DNA of 64,000 nt from Pelagibacteraceae bacterium AG-404-P08 (GCA_003216195.1 QCJF01000003.1:1-64000), one strand, 5' to 3'. Positions 52,414 to 62,523 are shown, counted from the stretch's first letter. Translations and numbers: made by a program. The notes: generated by a model not told the origin, from the sequence alone.

Positions 52414-53474
52414 CTCCTCATCTTCTTTCTAATTTCATCGATACATATTAAATTCTTTTTTTTATCCTCATAATGCCAATAATCCCATCCATTGAAACTC
52501 GATGTCTTATTTACTTTTGCAGCAATTTTATGAATTGATCCTCTCTCATTTTTATATGAAATACTCCCATCTGGTAAAATTGTGGCTTTATAGCTTTTCT
52601 TATTGTTATAGAGTTTAGCACCTGGCTTTAAATGTCCATTGTCAATTAAACTTGCAAAGGGTATTTTTTGTGTTGGTTTATCTTTTTCATTAATCTCTAA
52701 TAAATTATTTTTCAAAGATTTAATTTTTTTTAATCTTTTAATAGCTAAATTAAAATAACCTTCATCTTTTTCAAAACCTATGTAATTTCTTCCCAAATAT
52801 TTTGCTTCAGCACAGAAACTTGCTGTGCCTGCAAAAGGTTCTAGTACTAGATCTCCTTGTATCGATGACTGAATAATAATTTTTTTCATCAAAGCTAAGG
52901 GTTTTTGAGTTGGGTGAGCTGTTTGGTTTTTATTGTTTTTCAGCCTTTCTTTTCCTGAACAAATCGGGAAGTTCCAAATACTTCTCTCTTGTCTGTCTTC
53001 ATTTGCAACCTTTAAAGTATGATAATTAAATTGATACTTAGATTTAGGTTTTTTTGAGCACCAAATAAGAGTTTCATGCGCATTAGTAAGTCTTGTTGCT
53101 CTAAAATTTGGTAACGGGTTAGATTTGGCCCAAATAACATCATTTAAAATCCAAAAGTTTAAATCTTGGAGAATTTTTCCAATTCTAAAAATATTATGAT
53201 ATGAACCAATAATCCATAACCCTCCATCAGGTTTAAGAACTCTTTTACACTCAGTTAAATAAGAAAAGGTAAAATCATCATAACTCGAGTAGCTATCAAA
53301 TTTATCCCAATCCTGATTGACACCATTGACAATGGAATGATTTGGTCTAGTTAAGACTTTGTTTAATTGTAAATTATAAGGAGGATCTAAGAAAACTAAA
53401 TCAATTGTCTGATCTTCAATCTTAGCCAATAGATCAAGACAATCACCTAAATATAGGTTATTTGATTTCAACAC
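52410..53474 (-). CDS. ccrM: CcrM-type adenine-N6 DNA methyltransferase (GANTC predicted)
   Basis: DPPYNLQL, FAGTASFCAEAKYLGRNYIGFE, C-terminal domain DNGHLKPGAKLY...FNGWDYWHYE. Confidence 0.93.
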   Translation of the reverse strand: MLKSNNLYLGDCLDLLAKIEDQTIDLVFLDPPYNLQLNKVLTRPNHSIVNGVNQDWDKFDSYSSYDDFTFSYLTECKRVLKPDGGLWIIGSYHNIFRIGKILQDLNFWILNDVIWAKSNPLPNFRATRLTNAHETLIWCSKKPKSKYQFNYHTLKVANEDRQERSIWNFPICSGKERLKNNKNQTAHPTQKPLALMKKIIIQSSIQGDLVLEPFAGTASFCAEAKYLGRNYIGFEKDEGYFNLAIKRLKKIKSLKNNLLEINEKDKPTQKIPFASLIDNGHLKPGAKLYNNKKSYKATILPDGSISYKNERGSIHKIAAKVNKTSSFNGWDYWHYEDKKKNLICIDEIRKKMRS

Positions 53475-53535
53475 GTATGAATCTTAATATTTATAAAGAA
53501 TCTTGTGTAAAAAAAACTTACTCTACTGTTGATAA

Positions 53536-54141
53536 CTAAGTAGATAACTTTTTGATAAGTTTACTTATAGGTTGATAAGTGGTCCTGTGATATTTGCTGA
53601 CCCCATGTGTATAAATAGCACTTAAGTGAGACTTTGTACCGTAACCAGCATTTTTATTCCATTGATAATTACCATCTAAAGAGTGGAGTTTCAGAAGTAA
53701 TTTGTCTCTGAAGACTTTTGCTATAATTGAAGCTGCTGACACCTGATTAATTTTGTCATCTGCTTTAATTAAAGATTTTACCTTATAACCTTTCATTTCG
53801 CCTGGAATAAATTTTCCATCTATGATGATTGTATCTGATTTTTTAGACAACAAAATTATCGATTGTTTCATGCTTTGCAAAACTACATTGTGAATATTAA
53901 ACCTTTCAATAAACTTTTTTTTTCCAAAAATAATTTGATAATTATATTCGAAACCTTTATTTAATCTGAAATATTCATAAATTTCCTCTCTCTTTTTTTT
54001 ATTTATTTTTTTTGAGTCAGTGACACTAAATGGAAGTTTATCAAATAAGGAATTTTGTGATCTAAAAGCACAAATTATTGCACTTCCAACAAGAGATCCT
54101 CTACCAACCTCATCGACTCCAACAACATATTCACTCATCAA
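53536..54141 (-). CDS. rnhB: Ribonuclease HII
   Basis: GVDEVGRGSLVGSAII, DGKFIP, KADDKINQVSAASIIAKVFRD. Confidence 0.94.
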   Translation of the reverse strand: MMSEYVVGVDEVGRGSLVGSAIICAFRSQNSLFDKLPFSVTDSKKINKKKREEIYEYFRLNKGFEYNYQIIFGKKKFIERFNIHNVVLQSMKQSIILLSKKSDTIIIDGKFIPGEMKGYKVKSLIKADDKINQVSAASIIAKVFRDKLLLKLHSLDGNYQWNKNAGYGTKSHLSAIYTHGVSKYHRTTYQPISKLIKKLST

Positions 54142-54652
54142 GTCTAGGTATTAGCTCGACAAAATTACATGGCTTGTGTCTTATGTCTAATTGATGAAAA
54201 AGAATATCATTCCAAGCATCTCTAACAGCAGAAGTAGATCCAGGTAAACAAAAGATGTAAGTTTGATTTAATAAAAATGCACTTGCTCGAGATTGTATAG
54301 TTGAGGTTCCAATTTTTTTATAGCTTAATTGTCTAAACAATTCACCAAATCCCGGAATTTCAACTTGTGATATTTTTTTTAAGGCATCAATAGTGTTATC
54401 TCTCCCCGTCAGACCAGTCCCACCTGAAGTAATTATTACATCGTGTTCGATAGATGCTGTTAATTTCTGAATAATAGGAATAAAGAGCTTAGGTTCATCC
54501 TCAATAATCTGATAATGGGAAACAAAATGTCCTTTTTTGTGTATTAGTTCTTTTAATGTATTACCTGATTTATCATCACTTTCTTTTCTTGTATCCGATA
54601 AAGTGATTACGGCAATATTTATTTTTTTAAATATTATTTTTTCATCAATCAT
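54131..54652 (-). CDS. moaB: Molybdenum cofactor biosynthesis protein MoaB
   Basis: VITLSDTRKESDDKSGNTL, ITSGGTGLTGRDNTIDAL, FCLPGSTSAVRDAW. Confidence 0.93.
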   Translation of the reverse strand: MIDEKIIFKKINIAVITLSDTRKESDDKSGNTLKELIHKKGHFVSHYQIIEDEPKLFIPIIQKLTASIEHDVIITSGGTGLTGRDNTIDALKKISQVEIPGFGELFRQLSYKKIGTSTIQSRASAFLLNQTYIFCLPGSTSAVRDAWNDILFHQLDIRHKPCNFVELIPRLDE

Positions 54653-56339
54653 TAATCAAGATGGTATTAGTGGCTATGAGTTCATCAGCATAATTGAATG
54701 AATTATGATTTATTAATTCATAAATAACAAGATTAGTTAGAACTCTCTCAACAAACATTCTTGTTTCTCTTGATGGTATAGACTCAATTAAAAGAAAACT
54801 ATCACTATTAAATGTAGTTTTTTTCATCCATTTTGAAAGATTTCCTGGCCCTGCATTATATGAGATTAAAGCCTTTAGCAAATCTCCATTGATATAATTA
54901 ATAGATAATAAATTTTGAAGGTAGAGGCTACCTGTTTCAACATTAATTTCAGGATCATACAATATTCTCGGATTAGACTTAAATTTATGTTTTTTATTTA
55001 CCATTCGAGCAGTTGATGGAAGAATTTGCATCAATCCATATGCACTTTTACCACTTTTTGCAAAAGCACTAAACTGCGACTCTTGTCTAATCATGCTAAT
55101 AATAATAGTTGGGTCAATACTATTGAAATTGTAATCTTGGATCCATTTTGGAGTTGGATATAAAAAATCTATCGGGGCGTCATCTTTAAACAAGTATTTT
55201 GCTGTTTTAATTTGCAAGGAACTCAGATCATTTTTAATAGAAAAATTTAGGATTAGTCTTTTAAACCTGTCATTTGTAATTTTTTGAAGTCTATTTAATT
55301 CTATCTCAGCAATTGGAAGTTCATCGATTTCAATTAATGCCTGAATTCTCTCACCTAATTTGGTATTTAAAAATGACTCAAGATCTGAGCTCATTAATGA
55401 GGTATTAAATTCAAAGTCTTGAATGGTTTTATCTAAAATTCTACAAGATAAAATTGAGTATATATTAAAACTTGGTTTGCAAGATTTATTTAGAGCCTCT
55501 AAAGATGCTTTGAAAGTAATTTCATCATTAGCATCTTTTGTTGAGGATAAAAATGACCAATAAGCACCAGCATCCCTTAACCATTTGTTATCTGAAATTT
55601 TTGAGAGTATTAAAAATTGTCTCGAGGCTTTTTGGTATTTTCCTTTTCTATAATATGAGAGACCTTTGATCCATAAGCCCTCATCGTATGGTTGACTCAA
55701 GAAAGCTTCATCATTTAAAACATTTATAGCCTTATCGTCTAAATCTGCAAGGTAGTAGCCATTGGCAATTATGGAAAGTAGAAAAGATTTTTCTTTTTGA
55801 TTAAAATATTTTATATGGTGGTTTAAATACTCTAATGCTCCAGTAGGCCATCCTCTTCCAACTCTTGATCTTACAGTATTATAGATACTAATTTTTTTTG
55901 AGTAATTTTTATTTGAAAATATTTTATTTGATTTAGTGGAGACAGTTTCTTGTGACTTATCTTTTTGAAAGATCTCATTAAAAAGTGGGTATGAATTTTT
56001 TTTTGGTTTTTTTACCCCTTCTGGCATTCTTCTTACTCCCAATTTATAAATCCTTCTAGCTTCGTAATGATCACTATATTCACTCAACCAATCTCGTAGC
56101 TCTAAAAAACTAGAGCGATGTGCTGTTGGATGAAGAAGTTTTAAAGCTTGTACATGACCCATAAGAATTAAATCATCTAGTTTTGCTATATCTTTATCAC
56201 CTTTATCAAAATTTCCATTTCTGTAATCATTAAAAATACTTTTGTATAGGCCAATATCTTTAGAGCTAAGGGCGAAGATACTCTGTGAGTAAAAAAACGT
56301 TACAATTAATAAAACGATAATTCTCATTCTATCCACCAA
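54645..56339 (-). CDS. Soluble lytic murein transglycosylase (Slt-like)
   Basis: IISMIRQESQFSAFAKSGKSAYGLMQILPSTA, ALISYNAGPGNLSKW. Confidence 0.93.
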   Translation of the reverse strand: MVDRMRIIVLLIVTFFYSQSIFALSSKDIGLYKSIFNDYRNGNFDKGDKDIAKLDDLILMGHVQALKLLHPTAHRSSFLELRDWLSEYSDHYEARRIYKLGVRRMPEGVKKPKKNSYPLFNEIFQKDKSQETVSTKSNKIFSNKNYSKKISIYNTVRSRVGRGWPTGALEYLNHHIKYFNQKEKSFLLSIIANGYYLADLDDKAINVLNDEAFLSQPYDEGLWIKGLSYYRKGKYQKASRQFLILSKISDNKWLRDAGAYWSFLSSTKDANDEITFKASLEALNKSCKPSFNIYSILSCRILDKTIQDFEFNTSLMSSDLESFLNTKLGERIQALIEIDELPIAEIELNRLQKITNDRFKRLILNFSIKNDLSSLQIKTAKYLFKDDAPIDFLYPTPKWIQDYNFNSIDPTIIISMIRQESQFSAFAKSGKSAYGLMQILPSTARMVNKKHKFKSNPRILYDPEINVETGSLYLQNLLSINYINGDLLKALISYNAGPGNLSKWMKKTTFNSDSFLLIESIPSRETRMFVERVLTNLVIYELINHNSFNYADELIATNTILIND

Positions 56340-57006
56340 GCTGTTTTTTAATTTCTTTTAAATCTTCCCAAGCATCTTTCTTAAGTTCTGGATTGTTTAT
56401 TAATAAAGATGGCTCATAAAGCACACGGCATTTTTTGGGTACCACGTCATTCGGGGTGTTGAAATCAAACCATTTTCCACGAAGAGACATGGAAGACAAG
56501 TCTGCAGCCAATAACATTTTGATGCAATAATTTGACATAATTACTAAATATTTTGGGTTAATCAATTCAATCAACCGATAATTGATAAGTTGTAAAATTG
56601 AATTCATTTTGTGGTTACTATCAAACTCACTAAGTCCCCTTGGTATATAAGACACTAGGCTTATTTGTTTCCTATCTAATTTTATGGAGGAAAGCATTTT
56701 ATCGAATAACTCACCATTTGCTTTATCTATTATCTTTTCATCAGTAATGTCGCATTTACCGTAAAAAAATAAAATCTTCGATTTTTTATCACCTTCTACA
56801 AGATTGATTGGTTGATTAATATTTAACTTTAATAATTCATTTTTTAAAAAATCCTCTATTTGATCAATACTGGTGGCTTTGCTAGGACTATTGATAATAT
56901 CTACATTTATTTGGTTATCGGAATCATTTTGAGATTTTTTTACCTGAAATTCCTCCAGATTCATCAATTCCAAAAGAATATTTTTTTGGTAGTCTTGGTT
57001 ATTCAT
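56329..57006 (-). CDS. Degenerate family-4 uracil-DNA glycosylase-like protein
   Basis: UDG4-like layout (GELFDKMLSSIKLDRKQI, INPKYLVIMSN, LRGKWFDF, YEPSLLINNPELKKDAWEDL) but catalytic and Fe-S residues altered. Confidence 0.75.
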   Translation of the reverse strand: MNNQDYQKNILLELMNLEEFQVKKSQNDSDNQINVDIINSPSKATSIDQIEDFLKNELLKLNINQPINLVEGDKKSKILFFYGKCDITDEKIIDKANGELFDKMLSSIKLDRKQISLVSYIPRGLSEFDSNHKMNSILQLINYRLIELINPKYLVIMSNYCIKMLLAADLSSMSLRGKWFDFNTPNDVVPKKCRVLYEPSLLINNPELKKDAWEDLKEIKKQLGG

Positions 57007-58603
57007 GATTAAAAAATTATCTTTTAGTATATATTTTATATGTTTTTTTGAATTTATTGTATATGCATATGGGTCTCAATTAAAAAATACTTTCGAAAAC
57101 CAACTTCTAAGTTCAATTTATTCTGAATACAATAATGATTATTTAATTTGGGAAAAATTACCTAAATATAATTTTTCAAATGACCATACTTCAAACTTAC
57201 TAAGTAATATTATTATAGGAAACTATACTTTTGATAATATTAGTGAAATTAAAAGTGGATTTATTCATGAAATTGTTCTTTTTCTAAAGAATCTAGGTGA
57301 TGAAAAATGCTTAAATATTCCTGACAAAAAACAAATTTATATTTTTGAAGAGGCTATATTGAAAAGCATAAATTTTTGGATGACTTTTTGTAATAAACAC
57401 AATCTTCAAAATAATTTAGAAAATTTGAATGATATTGATAGTCGCTTTACAAATTTAAGATATATCAATACTATTTATTATTATCATCATCAAAAAGACT
57501 TCAACAGTTTAAAAAAAATTAATGAAGAAATAACATCAAATATAGAAACACTCTCTATCTTTAATTCTAAAGAATTAAATGTAATGGACAATATTTTCAA
57601 TTATCATAACATCAATTTTCCACTATCAGATTTTATTCAGTCATCAACTACTTTTAATAATTTATCTATTGAATTAGATAAAAATTACGTAGTTAAGGAT
57701 TATGAAGACATAATATATCTTCAACTATTTCAAACTAGCACTTATTACTTTTATGCGCGTGAATATAAAAAAGCACTTGCTTTATTATCTTATTTAATCG
57801 AAATAAATCCAGATAATAGGGATTATTATCTTTATAAAAAAATTTCATTTTTAGCAGAATTAAATCCAAGTAAAGAAATATTAAAATTAATTAAAAATTT
57901 TAATCCAACTGACAAAAATTTTAATTTTTTTAAAAACTACCTTTATATCTCAACATCATTTGAATTAGACACTGATATGAGTGACTTAGTATATTTTATA
58001 AATAATAGCGATCATCAAACTGATTGGATAAATTTAGAGTTATCATTTCTTGTTGCGATGGAAATGTACTTTTTAAATGATAATAGTGGTGCTTTAGATT
58101 TTATAAACGAGTGTTGCATGAGTATTATAGATAATTCTGATGATGCAATTCATCTTTTTAAATATGGTATTTTGTTAGAGAGAAATAATGAAATTAAAAA
58201 AGCTGAAGAAATTATCCAAAAAAGTATTGATATATCTAAAAGTTCATATCCTTACATATTAAATTATTTAGCATATTTATGGGTTGAGAATGATAGAAAA
58301 TTAGATCTTGCAGAAAGTATGCTTCAAAAAGCAGTAAAAGACTCAAATTATAATGATGGCGCTATACTTGATAGTTTGGGATGGCTTTATTATAAGAAAG
58401 ATAATTTAGATTTGGCAGAAAAATGGATTTACGATGCTTATCAACTTGAACCTTCAGAGCCAGAAATAATAGATCATTTATCTCAAATTTATTATGAATT
58501 AGGCAGATACAAAGAATCAAAATTTTTAGACAATAAAATTTTACTATTTCATAAAGATTATTTTAAATACGAGGAAGTTTTAAGCAGAAATGAAAATAAG
58601 TAA
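57005..58603 (+). CDS. Tetratricopeptide repeat protein (exported)
   Basis: N-terminal hydrophobic segment, C-terminal TPRs (GAILDSLGWLYYKKDNLDLAEKWIYDAYQLEPSEPEIIDHLSQIYYELGRYKES). Confidence 0.85.
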   Translation: MIKKLSFSIYFICFFEFIVYAYGSQLKNTFENQLLSSIYSEYNNDYLIWEKLPKYNFSNDHTSNLLSNIIIGNYTFDNISEIKSGFIHEIVLFLKNLGDEKCLNIPDKKQIYIFEEAILKSINFWMTFCNKHNLQNNLENLNDIDSRFTNLRYINTIYYYHHQKDFNSLKKINEEITSNIETLSIFNSKELNVMDNIFNYHNINFPLSDFIQSSTTFNNLSIELDKNYVVKDYEDIIYLQLFQTSTYYFYAREYKKALALLSYLIEINPDNRDYYLYKKISFLAELNPSKEILKLIKNFNPTDKNFNFFKNYLYISTSFELDTDMSDLVYFINNSDHQTDWINLELSFLVAMEMYFLNDNSGALDFINECCMSIIDNSDDAIHLFKYGILLERNNEIKKAEEIIQKSIDISKSSYPYILNYLAYLWVENDRKLDLAESMLQKAVKDSNYNDGAILDSLGWLYYKKDNLDLAEKWIYDAYQLEPSEPEIIDHLSQIYYELGRYKESKFLDNKILLFHKDYFKYEEVLSRNENK

Positions 58604-59408
58604 ATTAACAAGCTATGCTAAAATAAATCTTGATTTAAAAATTAAATATTATGATAAAATTATCAAAAAACATAAGATTTCTTCTAAAGTAGTTCTTTTA
58701 AAATTAAATGATTTAATTACGGTATCTAATTCTACAAAGTTGCAAATTACTTATTACGATCAAAATAAAAAATTAATCAAATTGAAAAATGATATTATAA
58801 AAAAATCAATTCTATTTTTCGATAGAAAATACAAAACCAAAACTAAATTAAAATTTTTAGTTTACAAAAAAATACCAGTTGGTTATGGATTAGGAGGCGG
58901 ATCCTCAAATGCAGCCTCAATTTTAAAATTTCTATATAAATATCATCAAATTTCCTCAAAAAACTTTGAAAAAGATGCACCATTAATTGGTTCAGATGTA
59001 ATTATTTTTAAAGATAAATATCCAAAAATAATTGATGGATTAAATCAATATAAATATCTCAAGGCAAAAAAATATTATTGGAGGAAAGTTTACCTAATTA
59101 TTCCTTCACATAAAAATTTAACTAAAAAAATTTATAATTATTTTAAAAATCATAATATGGGGGCAAAAAAACAACTAATATCTCAAAATAATTTAACTAG
59201 TTCATCTATGTTGTTAAATAAAGAGTTTAAAGAATTATTTATGTTCCTTTTGAGTTATAGGAGAGATTTCTTAAAATTTGGTATGAGTGGCAGTGGATCT
59301 TCAATTTTTGTATCTTTTAAGAAAATTGCAAAAGAAAAGTTGATTTTTAGGGAGATTAATAAACTTTATCCTTCAGTTAGAATTGAAAAATCCCTTTATT
59401 TCGGATAA
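58590..59408 (+). CDS. ispE: 4-diphosphocytidyl-2-C-methyl-D-erythritol kinase
   Basis: SYAKINLDLKI, PVGYGLGGGSSNAASIL, FGMSGSGSSIF. Confidence 0.92.
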   Translation: MKISKLTSYAKINLDLKIKYYDKIIKKHKISSKVVLLKLNDLITVSNSTKLQITYYDQNKKLIKLKNDIIKKSILFFDRKYKTKTKLKFLVYKKIPVGYGLGGGSSNAASILKFLYKYHQISSKNFEKDAPLIGSDVIIFKDKYPKIIDGLNQYKYLKAKKYYWRKVYLIIPSHKNLTKKIYNYFKNHNMGAKKQLISQNNLTSSSMLLNKEFKELFMFLLSYRRDFLKFGMSGSGSSIFVSFKKIAKEKLIFREINKLYPSVRIEKSLYFG

Positions 59409-59424
59409 GTTCTTTAAATCCTGA

Positions 59425-59499
59425 TGGGGCGTAGCCAAGCGGTAAGGCACCGGTTTTTGGTATCGGCATGCGTAGGTTCGAATCCTACCGCCCCAGCCA
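59425..59499 (+). tRNA. tRNA-Gln (UUG), CCA encoded
   Basis: Acceptor TGGGGCG/CGCCCCA, anticodon arm CCGGT-TTTTGGT-ATCGG, T-arm GTAGG-TTCGAAT-CCTAC. Confidence 0.95.
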
Positions 59500-59524
59500 T
59501 ATCTAAGTTATAAATTAGAATAAT

Positions 59525-61342
59525 ATGAAACAGCTTTTATTTTCACTTAAAGAGGGATCAGTTAGTTATCATAAAAAAGAAATTTTAAAGGAACTTGATA
59601 TTAATATTCATCGAAAAGATTTTATTGCGCTTGTTGGTAAAAATGGGGCAGGTAAATCAACCCTAATGAATGTTATATCAGGTCAACATGATATTGATGC
59701 TGGTGAAAAATGGAGTATTGATAATTTTGCTGTAAATTATTTCAACCAAAATTTTGTATTAAATAATGATAATAACACCGTTGAGCAAGAAATTTTATCT
59801 GTAATCAAAAATCAAGATAATAATTATGAGATAGATATATTTTGCAAAAATTTAAGCATTGATAAAAATAGTTTAATTAAACATTTATCGGGGGGGCAAA
59901 AAAGGAGAGTAGGGCTAATCAAAAATTTAATCAAACCTTCTGATCTTTTACTATTAGATGAACCAACCAATCATCTAGACTTGGATACAATTGTTTGGCT
60001 AGAAAACTATTTAAAAAAACTAGATTGTGCAATTTTATGTGTAAGTCATGATCGACAATTTCTAAAAAACTTTACAAATAAAATACTATGGATAGATCGA
60101 TCTAAAATAAAAATAAATTACAAAGGATATAGTGATTTTGATAATTGGTCTGAGACTCTTTTATCACAAGAAGAGAGAGAACTACAAAATAGGAAGCAAT
60201 TTGTAAATTTAGAGGTAAATTGGGCTAATAAAGGAGTTAAAGCAAGAGTAAAAAGAAATACCAGAAGGTTAGAACAAGCTAAAGACTTAAAGGAAAATTT
60301 AGACAAAGATATTAGCGAATTTAAAAAAGCCACAAAAAAGATTGAAATTAATCAAATTTATGAGGATTCAAAGAATTTTAAAAATGTTGCAGAGTTTCAC
60401 AATGCAGAATTTTACTATGAAGAAAATAATAAAAATTTTATTTTAAAAAACTTTTATTTAAAAATAAGCAAAAAAGATAGAATTGGTCTTTTGGGAGGTA
60501 ATGGCTCTGGAAAAACAACTTTTTTAAAAATTTTGCTCAATGAACTGAATTTAAAATCGGGAACTTTAAAATTAAGAAAAGAGTTAGAGTTTTCATATTT
60601 TGATCAATTAAGAAATGATTTAAAAGACAATTTACCAATAAAGAAGGTCTTAGTCCCCTCTGGTGGCGATTACTTAAAAACGCAAGGTAAAGAGAGACAT
60701 GTATGCAGTTATTTAAAAGATTTCCATTTTGATCCATCTAAAGCAAATGATCCTGTCGGGAGTTTATCTGGTGGAATGAAAAATCGATTACTTTTATCAA
60801 AAGTCTTATCAAATCCTAAAAGTGGCTTAATCTTAGATGAGCCTACTAATGACCTTGATATTGATACTTTAGATTTAGTAGAGTCTGTACTTTCTAATTA
60901 CAACGGGACTCTCGTAGTTGTTTCACACAATAGAGATTTTTTAGACAAATTAGTAAATAAAATATTATTTTTTAAAGGAAATGGTGATGTTTTGTTATTT
61001 AATGGCGGCTATCATGACTTCTTAAAAAACAAAGTTCTTCTTGAAAATGATATAAATAACTTATCTCAAACTAAAAATAAATCTCTAAAGAAAAATATAA
61101 ATATAAAAAAATCACATAAAAAGAAGTTAACCTTTAAATTACAATATGAGCTTAATAATTTACCTAAGCAAATAGACCTTCTGAAAGAGGAAATTGCTCA
61201 TTTTGAAAAAATTATAGAGGCACCGGATCTTTATAAAAAGGACTATGAGTTATTTATTAGCACAACTAAAAAATTAGGCTCCCTCCAAATAGAATTGGAA
61301 AATAAAGAGCAAAGATGGCTAGAACTCATGGAATTAAATTAG
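59525..61342 (+). CDS. ABC-F family ATPase (Uup-like)
   Basis: Two Walker A/signature sets (GKNGAGKST...LSGGQKRRVGL; GGNGSGKTT...LSGGMKNRLLL), C-terminal coiled coil. Confidence 0.92.
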   Translation: MKQLLFSLKEGSVSYHKKEILKELDINIHRKDFIALVGKNGAGKSTLMNVISGQHDIDAGEKWSIDNFAVNYFNQNFVLNNDNNTVEQEILSVIKNQDNNYEIDIFCKNLSIDKNSLIKHLSGGQKRRVGLIKNLIKPSDLLLLDEPTNHLDLDTIVWLENYLKKLDCAILCVSHDRQFLKNFTNKILWIDRSKIKINYKGYSDFDNWSETLLSQEERELQNRKQFVNLEVNWANKGVKARVKRNTRRLEQAKDLKENLDKDISEFKKATKKIEINQIYEDSKNFKNVAEFHNAEFYYEENNKNFILKNFYLKISKKDRIGLLGGNGSGKTTFLKILLNELNLKSGTLKLRKELEFSYFDQLRNDLKDNLPIKKVLVPSGGDYLKTQGKERHVCSYLKDFHFDPSKANDPVGSLSGGMKNRLLLSKVLSNPKSGLILDEPTNDLDIDTLDLVESVLSNYNGTLVVVSHNRDFLDKLVNKILFFKGNGDVLLFNGGYHDFLKNKVLLENDINNLSQTKNKSLKKNINIKKSHKKKLTFKLQYELNNLPKQIDLLKEEIAHFEKIIEAPDLYKKDYELFISTTKKLGSLQIELENKEQRWLELMELN

Positions 61343-61345
61343 AAA

Positions 61346-62071
61346 ATGAATTTAAAAAAAAAAGTGGAAGAAATTTCTAATATTTCTCATTTTGATGAAA
61401 TCTGCAGTATGCTTCCATTTGAAAAAAAGGATATTTATCTTATTGGAGGAGCCACTAGGTCTTTATTGTCAGATAATTACGAAAATAAAGATATTGATGT
61501 AGTTGTTCCAAAATTAGATGATCGAACGGTCGATAAAATTTTAGATAAATATGATAGCGCAAAATATTATCAAGCTTATAAAAGTATATCATTTGAATTA
61601 GGTGATTTTGAGTTCCAGATAAATTCATTTAGAAAAGATGTAGCCCCATCTGGAAGACATTCAAAAATTGCTAATGCCTTGAGTATAAAAGAGGACTCTT
61701 TAAGAAGAGATTTTACATTTAATAGCATATATATAAATTTAATTGGGGAGGTGTTTGATTTTTATTCAGGTGTTGAGCATTTTAAAAATAATTACTTGAA
61801 GTTTATTTTTGACCCAATTGTACAAATCCAAAAAGATTACTTAAGGGCAATAAGATATATAAGGTTTCTATCATTATTTGAAAATACAAAAACCTTTCCA
61901 GCTGATTTGGAAGCTATAATGTTACTCTCAAAAAACATTACAGATTTTGTAAAAGAAAAAAAAATATCACAAGAACTTAATAAGATTTACAAGATGCCAT
62001 TTCCAAAAAATACCATTTCTTTTTTAAAAGAGAATAATGAGCTGAGGCAATTTTTAGATTTTTTAACTTAA
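61346..62071 (+). CDS. CCA tRNA nucleotidyltransferase/poly(A) polymerase family, short (241 aa)
   Basis: YLIGGATRSLL, KDIDVVVP, SLRRDFTFNSIYIN, KDYLRAIRYIRF motifs. Confidence 0.9.
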   Translation: MNLKKKVEEISNISHFDEICSMLPFEKKDIYLIGGATRSLLSDNYENKDIDVVVPKLDDRTVDKILDKYDSAKYYQAYKSISFELGDFEFQINSFRKDVAPSGRHSKIANALSIKEDSLRRDFTFNSIYINLIGEVFDFYSGVEHFKNNYLKFIFDPIVQIQKDYLRAIRYIRFLSLFENTKTFPADLEAIMLLSKNITDFVKEKKISQELNKIYKMPFPKNTISFLKENNELRQFLDFLT

Positions 62072-62523
62072 AAACCAGCTTTAATAGATGAAACTACAAT
62101 TGCAACAGAGGTAGCAAGATTTAATGATCTTGTTTTGCTGTTTATCGGTATCGTTATTTTGTTATTGACAGTATTATGAATTGTTTCTGGCACACCTGCT
62201 GTTTCTTTTCCAAATAAAATAATATCATTATCTTCAAACTTAAACTCGTAAAGGTTATTGTCGGTTTTAGTAGTGGCTAAGATTACTCTGTTGTTATTTT
62301 TTTTTGAATATAAATAAAAATTATCCCAATTTTCGTGATTTACAATTTCACAATGGTCTATGTAATCCATCACAGCGCCTTTGAATCTTTTATCTGTCAT
62401 GGAGAAAGGCAAAGGTTTGATTATGTGAAGGGGAAACTCTAAACAAGCAGCAGTTCTGATAATCACGCCAAGATTTTGAGGCATATCGGGCTGATAGAGA
62501 CAAATTGCAAATTTATGCGTCAT
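62068..62523 (-). CDS. trmL: tRNA (cytidine34-2'-O)-methyltransferase TrmL
   Basis: YQPDMPQNLGVIIRTAACLE, LFGKETAGVPE, IPINSKTRSLNLATSVAI SPOUT motifs. Confidence 0.95.
   Translation of the reverse strand: MTHKFAICLYQPDMPQNLGVIIRTAACLEFPLHIIKPLPFSMTDKRFKGAVMDYIDHCEIVNHENWDNFYLYSKKNNNRVILATTKTDNNLYEFKFEDNDIILFGKETAGVPETIHNTVNNKITIPINSKTRSLNLATSVAIVVSSIKAGF

Noticed and set aside
52410-53474. DNA methyltransferase as part of a restriction-modification system
   Set aside because: C-terminal domain fits CcrM and no restriction endonuclease is adjacent; a solitary cell-cycle methylase is the better reading
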